64,000 nucleotides of DNA, taken from assembly GCF_023155745.1 (NCBI RefSeq), contig NZ_JAKNUS010000014.1:1-64000 (forward strand), written 5' to 3'. Under the pieces are notes generated by a model. The model worked only from the letters and a program-made list of their open reading frames with translations, did not search any database and was not told the origin of the DNA. Made by a program: the position numbers and the translations under genes. How positions within the stretch are numbered: the first letter of the stretch is position 1; every line of letters starts with the position of its first letter. Shown here piece by piece: positions 8,104-16,901 of this stretch. Source of the DNA: Microbacterium kunmingense (GTDB lineage Bacteria; Actinomycetota; Actinomycetes; Actinomycetales; Microbacteriaceae).

Positions 8104-9890
8104 CAGGCTGCGCCCTTCTCACTGTTTGCGATCGCAACCTTATGCATCGACTCTTGCGCCTGGATGATCGTTCGAGACGCCTGCGGGTCGTGAGCTGCGA
8201 TCGACGCCTTGACCTTCTCGGCGTGCGGGCCGGTCATCCACGGCTGTGTGCGGATCAGCGTCGGCCGGTTCCCGGAGGAGAGCACCACGGCGCGACCCTT
8301 CGGCATCGCGGCGAGGTCGGCCACGTCCAGGATGCGCTCACGGTGAAGCTGCTGATTCACGCTGCGCCCACCCCGGCCGGAGGACACTGACGACGCCTGA
8401 CGGTCGTAGTCACCGATCAGCTTCGACAGGCTTTCCAGGAACGCATCTTCGGAGACGCCGCCGCCGTAGACCTTGACGTTCGAGGCGCTCCATAGCTTTC
8501 GCATCCCCGACTCTCCCCACACGTCGACCCCTTGGGACCATGACTGCAGGATGGTCATCAGCACGATTCCGCGCGAACCGTAGTGGCTGTAGAGGTTCGG
8601 CAGCTCACGCCACCGGCACACGTTCGCGGCCTCGTCAAGAACGCCCAGGAGAGGCACCGACAGGCGTCCACCGGCGGAGCCGGCGGCCAGCTCCTCCGCG
8701 GCCTCCACCACGGCGACCGTGAGCGCCGTGACGAGCGGGCCGGCGGTCCCGCGACCCTCCTTGGAGAGTGAGTACAGGGTGCCGCCGTCGCGGACGAATG
8801 CGGCGGGGTCGAACTGGGGGCGAAGGTCAGACGGCCCTTGCGGGTTCACCCAGGCGGCCACCTGGCGGTTGGTGAGGCACGACGCCATCTGCTGCGCGGT
8901 GCCGTAGATGCCGCCGCGCTGCTTTTCCGGGGCGGTGATGACACCGCGTACCTGGTCGGCGGTGAGGGTGTGGCCGTGCCGGCGGAGGATGCTGATCGGT
9001 TCCTCCTCCGTGGGGCGGGTGAGCCAGGTGTAGACGTCGGTGATCGGGCGTGCGTCGAGCGCGGCTGCGAGGAGGAGCCCTGCGAGGAGATCCTGCCCGG
9101 CGGGGTCGAAGTAGGCATCCGTCTTAGCGCCGGGGTCGCGGGAGCCGGAGGCGAAGTGGTCGGCCAGCTTGGCTGCGCGAACCTCGTCGGTGACGTAGCT
9201 GAGCGGGTTCCACCACCACGTAGGGTTCTCGAGCGCGATTCCCTGCGGGTCGAACACCCAGACCGGGCCGGCCTCCGCGCGCACGTCGCGGGTCGCGTCG
9301 ACGACGTCGCGCTTGTTTGAGGTCACGAGAACACCCCCGGGGGCGTCCAGGATCGCCGGGACGGCTCGAGAGGTCGTCTTACCGGTGCGGGGCCCCCAGA
9401 TGTCGATGTGCATGTCCTCCCACGTGCCGTAGAGCGGCATCTGACCGAGGGTCTTGCCGATCGGCACGCCGAGAGAGCCGGTGACGCCGAGCCGGGTCGC
9501 TTGGGCCTGCGCGTTGCGCTTGCTCAGGCCTTCGACGTCTTTCCCCCGGCCCATGTAGCTGCTGGCGCGGTCGACGCGGGTACGGCCCTTCCGGTAGCGC
9601 ACGACGCCGACGATCGCCAGCACCACGAGGGCGAGGACGATCGCCAGGAGCACCGCGACGATCCAGGTCGCGGATGCCGGCCACGGCACCCGACCGAGGA
9701 TCACGCCGAGGGTGAACGCGAACGGGTCGCTGGGCAGCAGGGCGCCGGTTCCGTCGAGCTGGTGCCCGAGGCGCACCGCCACGTTCAGAACGACGACCGC
9801 GGCCACGACGCCACCGATCCCCACGATGAGCATCAGCGTCTCCGCGCCGAAGCCGCCGGGGTCGCGGCGGCGGTTGTTCGGAGTGCTCAT
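8103..9890 (-). CDS. type IV coupling protein (VirD4/TraG-like ATPase)
   Basis: ATG 9890 overlaps the VirB4-like stop by four bases (ATGA) and has GGAGAGG upstream. The 595-residue product has two N-terminal membrane helices, a Walker A motif IWGPRTGKTT near residue 165, a Walker B-like LLGVLDEAANVCRW, and the TraM-recognition region GIVLMTILQSWSQGVDVWGE with downstream YGGGVSEDAFLESLSKLIGD. It should couple the relaxase-DNA complex (relaxase at 47.1 kb) to the secretion channel at the membrane. Length and domain order fit actinobacterial VirD4 proteins. Confidence 0.93.
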   Translation of the reverse strand: MSTPNNRRRDPGGFGAETLMLIVGIGGVVAAVVVLNVAVRLGHQLDGTGALLPSDPFAFTLGVILGRVPWPASATWIVAVLLAIVLALVVLAIVGVVRYRKGRTRVDRASSYMGRGKDVEGLSKRNAQAQATRLGVTGSLGVPIGKTLGQMPLYGTWEDMHIDIWGPRTGKTTSRAVPAILDAPGGVLVTSNKRDVVDATRDVRAEAGPVWVFDPQGIALENPTWWWNPLSYVTDEVRAAKLADHFASGSRDPGAKTDAYFDPAGQDLLAGLLLAAALDARPITDVYTWLTRPTEEEPISILRRHGHTLTADQVRGVITAPEKQRGGIYGTAQQMASCLTNRQVAAWVNPQGPSDLRPQFDPAAFVRDGGTLYSLSKEGRGTAGPLVTALTVAVVEAAEELAAGSAGGRLSVPLLGVLDEAANVCRWRELPNLYSHYGSRGIVLMTILQSWSQGVDVWGESGMRKLWSASNVKVYGGGVSEDAFLESLSKLIGDYDRQASSVSSGRGGRSVNQQLHRERILDVADLAAMPKGRAVVLSSGNRPTLIRTQPWMTGPHAEKVKASIAAHDPQASRTIIQAQESMHKVAIANSEKGAA

Positions 9891-11515
9891 GACACCCTCT
9901 CCTCGTGCTCCTCGACCAGCTCCTCCACCGCACGCAGCGCGCGGCGTCCGGTGCGGGACTGTTCGTACCACCGCTGATTGGTGTCGCGGATCGAGCGCTC
10001 AGCCTCCGTCAGGCGAACCTCGACCGGGATACCCGGCCGAGTGCCGACTTTGACGAGGAACTTCCCGCGGCCCGGAGGGTCGACCTCGCGACCCGACGCG
10101 GCATCCCACGCGGGCGGGTCCTGCCAGCCCGTCAGTAGCTCTTGCTCGGCCTCCGAGAACGGGATGACCGTCGTCAGCTCCGGCATTTCGGTGTACGGCA
10201 AACCGCCGCACATCACCATGCCGGCGCGCTCCACGAAGCCCTTCGCCTTCAAACGGTCCTCCTCCGGGAGGGCGCTCAGGTCGGCCATCGTGTGCGAAAT
10301 CATCGCCGTGCCGACGCCTACCTGACGGTTCAGGCGAGTGAGGAAGTCGACGCGATCGACGATGCCGTTCCCGGCGCGCAGCGCGCGCCACAGCTCGTCC
10401 ATGATGACGAAGTAGTGCCGGCGCGGTTCCAGGCCGGCATCCGCGAGAACGTTCGCGATGTTCACCGTGGCGAAGCCGTTCGACCAGCAGGCGAGCAGAG
10501 TCGCCGCACGCAGATCGCCCTCAGCCTCACCGATGGCCGAAATGTCGTACACCACCGGGCGATCGAGCCGCATGGGGTTGGTGGTGTGCTTGGAGAACAT
10601 TTCGCCCAAGCGCCCACCGCGGGAGAGGCTGATGAGCGACGCTTCCAGCCCGCGCGTGGTCCGCTGATACTCGCCCCAGTCGCCACGGTCGACGGCCACC
10701 TGGCGCAGCTCCTCCGGCCCCTTCTGCACGACGGCGAGGAGGTCGGCCAGCACGGGGATGCCGTCGAACTCACGATCGAGGTAGCGCAGCGCCTGGTCGA
10801 TGATCGATTCCTCGACGTCGGTCGGAGCGGACTTTCGGAGGATCGTCAGCAGGGACGACACCATCGCGAGCCGGCGGCCGTGAGCGTCCTCCAGGACCTC
10901 GCCGGCCTCCTTCTCGAATCCGGCCTCGACGAGCCGCTGAGCGGCCTCCTTCGCCTCGCCGGGGTCGAGCACGTTCAGATACCCGCGGCCGCGACCGAGG
11001 GTGATGACCTGACCGCCGAGCGCGCGAATGACCTCCACATAGTCGGGGCGCAGATCACCCAACACGAGAGGCTGCACGCCATAACCGGCGAGGCCGATCG
11101 CCATACGGGCGACGGCCGTCGACTTCCCGAGGCCCGGCTTGCCGAGCACGAACAGCGACGGGTTGCTGATGAGCTTCGCGCGCTGGAACCACGAAATCGG
11201 GTCGCAGCACAACGTCGCCCCAGTGTGAATGTGCCGCCCCAGCGGGACACCGACCATCGGAGTGCCGGCACCGATCGAGTACGGCCACAGGCCGCACACC
11301 TGAACGGTCGTGCCGCGCCACTCGGCGGGCGGCTGGATGAAGTTCGACATGCCGCCGCCGGGGCCGCTCCACCCGCGAGAGGTCAGCGCCCCGGCCGACG
11401 TCGACGAGCCCGCATCCGTGTCCTTCCGGCCAGTGCGCACGAACAGCAGAGCACCGACGATCACGAGCACGACGAGCCCGCCGAGGACGGAGAGAGCAAT
11501 CTGATCAGGGGTCAT
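9887..11515 (-). CDS. VirB4-like T4SS ATPase
   Basis: ATG 11515 (MTPDQIALSV) overlaps the stop of the preceding 48-residue frame by ATGA. The 542-residue product has one N-terminal membrane helix, a Walker A motif LFVLGKPGLGKSTAVAR, a Walker B motif HYFVIMDELWRAL, and later GVGTAMISHTMADLSAL and a C-terminal FLVKVGTRPGIPVEVRL. This is the C-terminal ATPase part of VirB4/TraC-type proteins; in actinobacterial elements it is preceded by an SCO6880-like protein, as here. It powers pilus or channel assembly at the inner face of the membrane. Confidence 0.92.
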   Translation of the reverse strand: MTPDQIALSVLGGLVVLVIVGALLFVRTGRKDTDAGSSTSAGALTSRGWSGPGGGMSNFIQPPAEWRGTTVQVCGLWPYSIGAGTPMVGVPLGRHIHTGATLCCDPISWFQRAKLISNPSLFVLGKPGLGKSTAVARMAIGLAGYGVQPLVLGDLRPDYVEVIRALGGQVITLGRGRGYLNVLDPGEAKEAAQRLVEAGFEKEAGEVLEDAHGRRLAMVSSLLTILRKSAPTDVEESIIDQALRYLDREFDGIPVLADLLAVVQKGPEELRQVAVDRGDWGEYQRTTRGLEASLISLSRGGRLGEMFSKHTTNPMRLDRPVVYDISAIGEAEGDLRAATLLACWSNGFATVNIANVLADAGLEPRRHYFVIMDELWRALRAGNGIVDRVDFLTRLNRQVGVGTAMISHTMADLSALPEEDRLKAKGFVERAGMVMCGGLPYTEMPELTTVIPFSEAEQELLTGWQDPPAWDAASGREVDPPGRGKFLVKVGTRPGIPVEVRLTEAERSIRDTNQRWYEQSRTGRRALRAVEELVEEHEERVS

Positions 11516-11658
11516 GATGCAAACTTCCGACGGGTGTCGACGGGCCGCCGGGCGAATGTCGGCGGCGGTTGAATCATGAGTCGCTTGACAGACGCGCCGC
11601 GGCCGCGCCCAGGGCGACCGAGCGCGAACATCGGTACGGCGGGAATGGGATTGGTCAT
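11512..11658 (-). CDS. 48-aa peptide translationally coupled between SCO6880-like and VirB4 genes
   Basis: An ATG at 11658 shares its A with the TGA of the SCO6880-like gene (TGATG), and its own stop overlaps the VirB4 start (ATGA). The frame therefore exactly fills the gap between two core T4SS genes. It encodes MTNPIPAVPMFALGRPGRGR followed by about 28 more residues, basic and Pro-rich with no membrane helix. It may be a real small component or a coupling frame that keeps ribosomes on the transcript. No ribosome site of its own is evident. Confidence 0.55.
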   Translation of the reverse strand: MTNPIPAVPMFALGRPGRGRGASVKRLMIQPPPTFARRPVDTRRKFAS

Positions 11659-13169
11659 CACACACGCTCCCTCAGCGCCGCAGGGACGGCAACGTGCTTG
11701 GTCAGCACGAGGCCCAGCGGTAGCGCGGCGGCGAAAGCACTGTCCTGCGATCCGTAGACGGGCCGCAGGCGAAGCCGCGCGGTCGCGCCGAGGTTGTCGA
11801 CCGCGGCGCGGGCGTCAGCCTCCTTGGCCGGGTCGAGCACGGTCGCGGTGACGAGGATGCCGAAGTTCACCAGGCCCGCGCCCGATGCCTCCTCCGCTTC
11901 CGTTGCCTGAGCCGACCGCAGCGCGAGGGTGTCGCGTGCCGCGGGCTTGCGGGTCGACGTGGCCTTGAACTCGGCAGCGCGCACGTCCGACTGCACGAGT
12001 GTTGCCGCCCGCGCCGGGTCAATCGGCTTGTAGAGCAGCGTGACGCGCTTGCGGGCAATGTCGCGGTGCGGAGCCAGCAGCCGGGCGAGGACGCCCGACT
12101 GCACGAGCCCGCGGGGAGCCTGAGTCATCGCCCATGTGACCGACGTGGCCGAGTCGTGGCGGTAGCCGTCCCATCCGGCCTGCGCGGCCGTCGGGCCGAC
12201 GTCGCTCCACCGCAGATCGGGCACTTCCCCGTTCGCGTGCGCGTCGTCGATGAGCGTCGCGGCGGCCGGGTCGTAGGCGACCCGGATCGTCTCGCACAGC
12301 TCTTGCGCCGACAGGGGACGCGCTGCGCCGGCGCCTGTCGCTTGCAAGCTCGCCGTCAAACCGGGCAGGCGAGCGGCGAGCTCGCGAGCCATTTCGTCGG
12401 GCTTGCGCGGTTTGGCACCCTTCCGGGGCGCGGCCGCGAACGTAAGTGCGACATACGCCTTCACCGTCGACGAGCCGGCGGGGTAACTCAGCACAACCTC
12501 GCCCAGCATCGCCTTGGCGAAGTCCGGGCCGTCGGGGTCGGTGTTCGTCTCAACCTCGCGGCGCAGCCGACGACCCGAGTCAGGGGCCGTCTCGACCGTG
12601 ACCGCGGCCGCTTCCATATTCGGCTCATCACCGAGGTTCCGCAGCCAGTGGCCCCAGTCGGCCACCCACAGGTCGACTTGCTCCTGGTCGACGAGCGCCG
12701 CGCCGTCGGGCTCGGTGCCGATGACGATGGAGTACGTCTTAGCGTGCGGTGAGTAGATCATCGCAAACAGGCGAGCGTACGAGTCCTCGTGCTCGGAAAG
12801 CCGGGTCTGGGCACCGAGGCCCGGAAGCTGGTTCGTTCCCCAGTCGGAACGACCAAGCGGGCCGGAGCGGTAAACATTCGCGCGTCGACGCGTCGTTGAC
12901 ATCCACGCGACCCGATTCGCGGTGCGTGAGAGCACGCTGCGCCCGTCGCCGTCGCGAATGGTCAGCAGGAGGATCAGACCGCCGAACACCGCGGCAGTCA
13001 CGGATGCCTCGATGATGCCTGTCGTCATCAGCACGACGATGACGATTAGCAATGCAACGAACATCAGGCCCGTGCCGACCGTCCCGAGCCCGAGAAGGCC
13101 GGGCGAGGTCGGCTGGCGCCAGTTCCCGTAAGTGCGTACGCCCCTACGGCTTGTCTCTACGGTCGCCAT
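11658..13169 (-). CDS. SCO6880-family T4SS membrane protein
   Basis: Starts at ATG 13169, overlapping the preceding stop (TGATG). The 503-residue product opens with RTYGNWRQPTSPGLLGLG, then two close membrane helices at about residues 28-70, followed by a large soluble region containing FAMIYSPHAKTYSIVIG and DLWVADWGHWLRNLGDEPN. This is the SCO6880 family, found between VirB6-like and VirB4-like genes in Gram-positive conjugation systems, where it likely supplies the VirB3/N-terminal VirB4 function. Confidence 0.9.
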   Translation of the reverse strand: MATVETSRRGVRTYGNWRQPTSPGLLGLGTVGTGLMFVALLIVIVVLMTTGIIEASVTAAVFGGLILLLTIRDGDGRSVLSRTANRVAWMSTTRRRANVYRSGPLGRSDWGTNQLPGLGAQTRLSEHEDSYARLFAMIYSPHAKTYSIVIGTEPDGAALVDQEQVDLWVADWGHWLRNLGDEPNMEAAAVTVETAPDSGRRLRREVETNTDPDGPDFAKAMLGEVVLSYPAGSSTVKAYVALTFAAAPRKGAKPRKPDEMARELAARLPGLTASLQATGAGAARPLSAQELCETIRVAYDPAAATLIDDAHANGEVPDLRWSDVGPTAAQAGWDGYRHDSATSVTWAMTQAPRGLVQSGVLARLLAPHRDIARKRVTLLYKPIDPARAATLVQSDVRAAEFKATSTRKPAARDTLALRSAQATEAEEASGAGLVNFGILVTATVLDPAKEADARAAVDNLGATARLRLRPVYGSQDSAFAAALPLGLVLTKHVAVPAALRERV

Positions 13170-14788
13170 CAGCTCCCGCTCCCTTCACCTGTCGCTTGGT
13201 CACCGATGTTCCGAGCGGCCCCCGTGGCCGCCTGCCCTGCCTGCTTGGCCGCACCAAGCGCGACCCCCGCAGCCATACCGATCGGCCCGCCAGCGGCGCC
13301 GGCCGCGGCTCCCGCGGCAGCTCCACCACCGGCCGCAGCGCCGCCCGCAGCCGCGCCTCCACCAGCAGATGCCGCAGCAGCGCCCGTGCCGCCACCGGCC
13401 GCACCGAACGATGCCGCCGCGCCTTTCGTGCCGCCACCCGCAGCGCTAGACGCCTGCGCAGCTTGCGGCGCGGACTGACCGCCGCCGTTCGCGCCAGACG
13501 GGCCGGTGGAGCCCGTCGAACCGGTGGAGCCCGCGGAGCCGGAACCGCCCGACGATCCACCGCCGGAGCCGGTCGCCAGGCGACCCATCGACGCAGCACC
13601 CGTGGGGAGCGCAGCGAGGGCAGCCACGCCAAGAGCCCCGCCAGCACCGGCCGACATGGCCCCCACAAGCGGGGTCACGAACCGCATCAAAGCCGGCATC
13701 GCAAACAGCGCGAGCACCATCAGGATCAGCCCCGTCAGCACGGCGATGAAGCCTGTCCCGTCGTCTTGGAACACGTTCGTGCCGGCGAGCTGGAACGCCG
13801 CGGCGTAGACGATTGCCGCCGCCGGCTTATAGAGGATGAACGCGACCAGCCACCCGACGTTCTTCTTAAACCAGTTCTTGCCCATTTCGGTGTTGGTGGC
13901 CGCCGCGGACAGCGGAAGGATGCCCGTCAGGATGACGAGCATCCCGCCGCGCGCGATCATCAGCACGATTTGGAAGGCCGTCGCAAGGATCGCGATCAGC
14001 CCCAGAATGATGATGAGCAACGCGCCGAGCCCGCCCGTCGCCGGATTCGTCGTCAGCGCGAGCAGGGTCGCGATGTTGTTCCCGAAACACGCCGTATCGG
14101 TGCCCACGTCGCAGTTCAGCGCGCCGTTGAGAATCCACACGGAGAACGAGTCGAACGCCGATACGAGCAGCCCGACGATGGTCACGCCGGCACCCGCCAC
14201 GACAATCAGAGTCAGCAGACTCTTGACCGTCTCCTTGCCCGGCTCCGCGCGCTGTTCCCACGCCATCCGAACGCCGCCGACGATGACGGACACGACCGCG
14301 GCGGCACCCATGTACCACCACAGCGACGACTGCAGAAACAGCACCGTGCCGCCCGCGCCCTGCGGCCCGTTCGGTAGCAAGCCTGTCACCAACGCCGTTG
14401 CGCCACTGATGAGGAAGATCGCGCCGAGCACGATCCCGAGTCGGCCCGCGGCCTGGAAGCCCTCACCGTTACGCATGCGCGTAGCGATGAGAGCCCCGAG
14501 AAGGATGATCGAGATAGCCGCGAACACGATCGCAATCCAGGTCACCCAGCCGAGCACCTGAATGATGCCGTCAGAGTTTGGAGCGGTTGTGCCAGCGGCG
14601 ATCGACGAACCGCCCCCGGTGCCAGTGAGGTTCGGCGTGCCAACGTTGACCCACAGGGTGCCGAGGGATGCGACCGCCTTCCCGAAGGCTTCAAGTACTG
14701 CGTTCGCCATGTTCTCGATGGCGTCACCCACGGCATTGTTGACGGCATCGCCTACACAGGCGAGTGGGTCGGTGATACCGCAAGCCAT
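13169..14788 (-). CDS. VirB6/TrbL-like polytopic T4SS channel protein
   Basis: Starts at ATG 14788, two bases after the upstream stop. The 539-residue product has at least six membrane helices between about residues 65 and 400 (for example GILPLSAAATNTEMGKNWFK in the loop typical of VirB6/TrbL). The C-terminal 140 residues are extremely Ala/Gly-rich and low-complexity. It should form the inner-membrane part of the conjugation channel. Two cysteines near the start (MACGITDPLACVG) are notable. Very strong G/C bias in the C-terminal tail makes exact repeat number vulnerable to sequencing error. Confidence 0.88.
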   Translation of the reverse strand: MACGITDPLACVGDAVNNAVGDAIENMANAVLEAFGKAVASLGTLWVNVGTPNLTGTGGGSSIAAGTTAPNSDGIIQVLGWVTWIAIVFAAISIILLGALIATRMRNGEGFQAAGRLGIVLGAIFLISGATALVTGLLPNGPQGAGGTVLFLQSSLWWYMGAAAVVSVIVGGVRMAWEQRAEPGKETVKSLLTLIVVAGAGVTIVGLLVSAFDSFSVWILNGALNCDVGTDTACFGNNIATLLALTTNPATGGLGALLIIILGLIAILATAFQIVLMIARGGMLVILTGILPLSAAATNTEMGKNWFKKNVGWLVAFILYKPAAAIVYAAAFQLAGTNVFQDDGTGFIAVLTGLILMVLALFAMPALMRFVTPLVGAMSAGAGGALGVAALAALPTGAASMGRLATGSGGGSSGGSGSAGSTGSTGSTGPSGANGGGQSAPQAAQASSAAGGGTKGAAASFGAAGGGTGAAAASAGGGAAAGGAAAGGGAAAGAAAGAAGGPIGMAAGVALGAAKQAGQAATGAARNIGDQATGEGSGS

Positions 14789-14789
14789 G

Positions 14790-15542
14790 TCATGCCCCCC
14801 AGGGGATGTATCCCGACGTGTCGGGGATGGTCGCGAAGTCGAACGGGTTGGCGACGTTGGCGTTGATCTTCCAGTCGCCGTCCTCCCATATCAGCTCGTA
14901 GACCGTGGATGCAGTGATGGTCGTTCCCTCCGACGATCCGCGAACCGCCAGATCGACGCGGGCCGTCTCTCCGTCGTAGGAGAGCACGCGGAAGCCGACC
15001 ACTTGCAGCCGAACGCCTGACGAGTCCGCGCCGCCGCCTACCTCAGAGAGGAGCGCGTCCCGGTAGGTTCCCTCGCTCAGCGCGTAGTCGATCCATGGCT
15101 GAACGAGGGCGCTGTCAGCCGGGACAGCAAGAGCCGTCGCGGCCGCAAAGAGGGCCCCGTGCGGTGAGTGCTGGAAGCATATTGGGTAGCCTTCCGAGCC
15201 GGTGTCGGCGGGACCGAACTCAGTAGACGTCGGGTACGCCACCGTGCGAACGAACGCCCACTCGGCGGCGGGAGCCGTTGTGACGTTGCCCGACAGGTCG
15301 ACACCTTCGAGGCCACAAATGCTCGCGCCGCCCGCAGCCCCGGAAGGCTCCAGGGAAGGGGCGGCGCTGCTTGTGGCGCTGGATGACGGATCGGGAGTTG
15401 GCGGCGCGGCATCGTCCTCCCGATTCAGGTTGAGCACCGTCAGGACGATGGCCGTCACGATGAGCGCGGCGACCACCACCGCCCCGACGATGAAGCCGGG
15501 GCGGGTGAGTGGGTTCTGTTTGGCATCGTCGTTCTCAGCCAT
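14790..15542 (-). CDS. membrane-anchored VirB8/TcpC-like T4SS protein
   Basis: ATG 15542 follows AAAGGAAAGCC. The 250-residue product has a short cytoplasmic leader, one membrane helix (VGAVVVAALIVTAIVLTVLN), a Pro/Ser/Thr-rich external linker, and a C-terminal alpha+beta domain ending in STVYELIWEDGDWKINANVA. That organisation matches the NTF2-like extracellular domains of VirB8 and TcpC scaffolding proteins. Two cysteines (SICGLEG and PICFQH) could form an external disulfide. Function inferred from topology and operon position. Confidence 0.7.
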   Translation of the reverse strand: MAENDDAKQNPLTRPGFIVGAVVVAALIVTAIVLTVLNLNREDDAAPPTPDPSSSATSSAAPSLEPSGAAGGASICGLEGVDLSGNVTTAPAAEWAFVRTVAYPTSTEFGPADTGSEGYPICFQHSPHGALFAAATALAVPADSALVQPWIDYALSEGTYRDALLSEVGGGADSSGVRLQVVGFRVLSYDGETARVDLAVRGSSEGTTITASTVYELIWEDGDWKINANVANPFDFATIPDTSGYIPWGA

Positions 15543-15555
15543 CACGGCTTTCCTT

Positions 15556-15858
15556 TCAGACTCCGGCGAGGATGCCGATCAGAGCGGCACCACCGCCGAT
15601 CACGATGGCGCCGGCCATCGGCCAAAGGATTTTGGGTAGGGCGTCGTGTCCCTCGCCTCGGCGGAAGCTCACGGCGATGAGGATTCCGCCGACGATGATG
15701 GCGCCGCCGACGACGACGTAGCCGATCCACTTCAGCCACGCGAGGATTGTTGTGACGCCTTCGGTGCCCGGGGGCTGTTGAGGGTCCGGGTCGGGGATGA
15801 CGCCGGCGAGGTTCACGGCGGTGTCGGACGCTGTCTGGATCACGTCGAGAACGGACAT
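15556..15858 (-). CDS. small two-helix membrane protein, VirB2/TrbC pilin-like
   Basis: ATG 15858 (MSVLDVIQTASDTAV) has an AAAGG ribosome site; the longer frame upstream overlaps the DUF6668-like gene and is not used. The 100-residue product has two hydrophobic helices (about residues 40-62 and 78-98) separated by a short basic loop, FRRGEGHDALPK. This is the topology of VirB2/TrbC pilin subunits. Placement second in the T4SS operon supports the call. No clear signal-peptidase site is visible. Confidence 0.7.
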   Translation of the reverse strand: MSVLDVIQTASDTAVNLAGVIPDPDPQQPPGTEGVTTILAWLKWIGYVVVGGAIIVGGILIAVSFRRGEGHDALPKILWPMAGAIVIGGGAALIGILAGV

Positions 15859-15869
15859 GTCGCTGCCTT

Positions 15870-16481
15870 TCAGTTGGAGGTACCAGCGGCACCGGTTTGG
15901 AGGATGGCGTGCAGTTCGTCGACGAGTCGCTGGACTGCGCGTGGTGCGTGTGAGTAAGCCGGCGGCTCCCCCACACGCCAGGCATCGACCCACGGCACCG
16001 ACCAGGTGCGCGGGACTCCCCCGCTGACAACCTGCAACAGGTCGCGCAGGGGCCGAGGTGTGCGGCCCGGGGTGTCAGCCATGACAACCAAGCCGAGAAC
16101 GTCCACCCACGGCACGAGGCCCGCAGCCCACTGTCGGACGGCGTTCTGAGCAGCACACAGCCCACGAGCGTCTGAGCGTGCAACCAAGACCGTTCTGGTG
16201 GGGGTGACTCCGGTGTGTGGCCAGGTGTGAGCTGCTGATCGCCATCCGGGTACGAGAGATGCAAGCGTCGATTCGCCCGCGCCACCGTGCGCGCCGATTA
16301 TCCACAGGGGCGCCGAGGTCGTGTGTTCGCTTATGGGAAGCTGGTCGGCGCGATCCGGAGCCGGAACGCCGCGCTGCGGGGCAACCGGACCAAACGTGTC
16401 GGGTACGGCCGCGATGAGTGGAACGTCCACCGGAGCAGGCGTCGCGGGACGGGATAGCCACGGATTGAGCGGGTCGCTCAT
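15870..16481 (-). CDS. DUF6668-like P-loop protein, first gene of the T4SS operon
   Basis: ATG 16481 opens the minus-strand conjugation operon. The 203-residue product contains WIIGAHGGAGESTLASL, a deviant Walker A of the ParA/MinD type in which the usual lysine is replaced by glutamate, then VLVARSDARGLCAAQNAVRQ and DVLGLVVMADTPG. Such DUF6668-like proteins open actinobacterial conjugation operons. With the lysine missing, ATP hydrolysis is doubtful, so a scaffolding or regulatory role is possible. Confidence 0.75.
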   Translation of the reverse strand: MSDPLNPWLSRPATPAPVDVPLIAAVPDTFGPVAPQRGVPAPDRADQLPISEHTTSAPLWIIGAHGGAGESTLASLVPGWRSAAHTWPHTGVTPTRTVLVARSDARGLCAAQNAVRQWAAGLVPWVDVLGLVVMADTPGRTPRPLRDLLQVVSGGVPRTWSVPWVDAWRVGEPPAYSHAPRAVQRLVDELHAILQTGAAGTSN

Positions 16482-16550
16482 GTTGCCCCCTATGTACTGT
16501 GAGGTTCACCGAATACGGCAAGCCTAAGCCCCTATTGCCAAAACATAGAA

Positions 16551-16560
16551 GGGTTAACCC
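16551..16560. promoter_or_regulatory. palindrome in the divergent T4SS/HTH promoter region
   Basis: GGGTTAACCC is a perfect 10-bp palindrome between the divergent DUF6668-like and HTH genes, in the most A/T-rich part of this intergenic gap. It is a plausible operator for the HTH protein encoded at 16634. Confidence 0.45.
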
Positions 16561-16633
16561 GAATGACCCCAAATCTATACAAATCAGCCGGAATGGGTAT
16601 TCTGGAGGCGTGGAGTCAGCTGGAGGGCCCACG

Positions 16634-16885
16634 ATGAGCGATCGTCCGGATGCGGTCGACCGCTTATTCGAGCAGTGCCCTCCGACGCTGGGAACCACAG
16701 AGGTAGCAGAACGGCTTGGAGTGTCCGCGAAAAGTGTCTACGGGTGGCTGAGAGACGGCCTGATCCCCGGATACAAGATCGGCACAACCTGGTTTGTCAT
16801 CACCGACGAGTTGAAAGACACGCTCCGCAAGGGCGCGAACACTCGCCGTGACACCGGCCCCGTGGTCGTGATCCAACAGGAGTAG
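16634..16885 (+). CDS. MerR/excisionase-type helix-turn-helix protein
   Basis: ATG 16634 follows CTGGAGGG. The 83-residue product has a winged helix-turn-helix: LGTTEVAERLGVSAKSVYGW, then LRDGLIPGYKIGTTWFVITD, the classic pattern of HTH_17/excisionase proteins that read a short DNA site. It is divergent from the conjugation operon, so it is a good candidate for that operon's regulator, or a recombination directionality factor if the element integrates. Confidence 0.85.
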   Translation: MSDRPDAVDRLFEQCPPTLGTTEVAERLGVSAKSVYGWLRDGLIPGYKIGTTWFVITDELKDTLRKGANTRRDTGPVVVIQQE

Positions 16886-16901
16886 CCCCAAGGAGACCAA
16901 C

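Noticed and set aside
10142..11572. Long 476-aa plus-strand frame opposite the VirB4 gene
   Set aside because: It is a shadow of the high-GC codon pattern of virB4; its product is His/Arg/Gln-rich with no domain or ribosome site.
13052..14377. 441-aa plus-strand frame opposite the VirB6-like gene
   Set aside because: Low-complexity Arg/Gln/His sequence from the complement of Ala/Gly-rich coding; no start signal.
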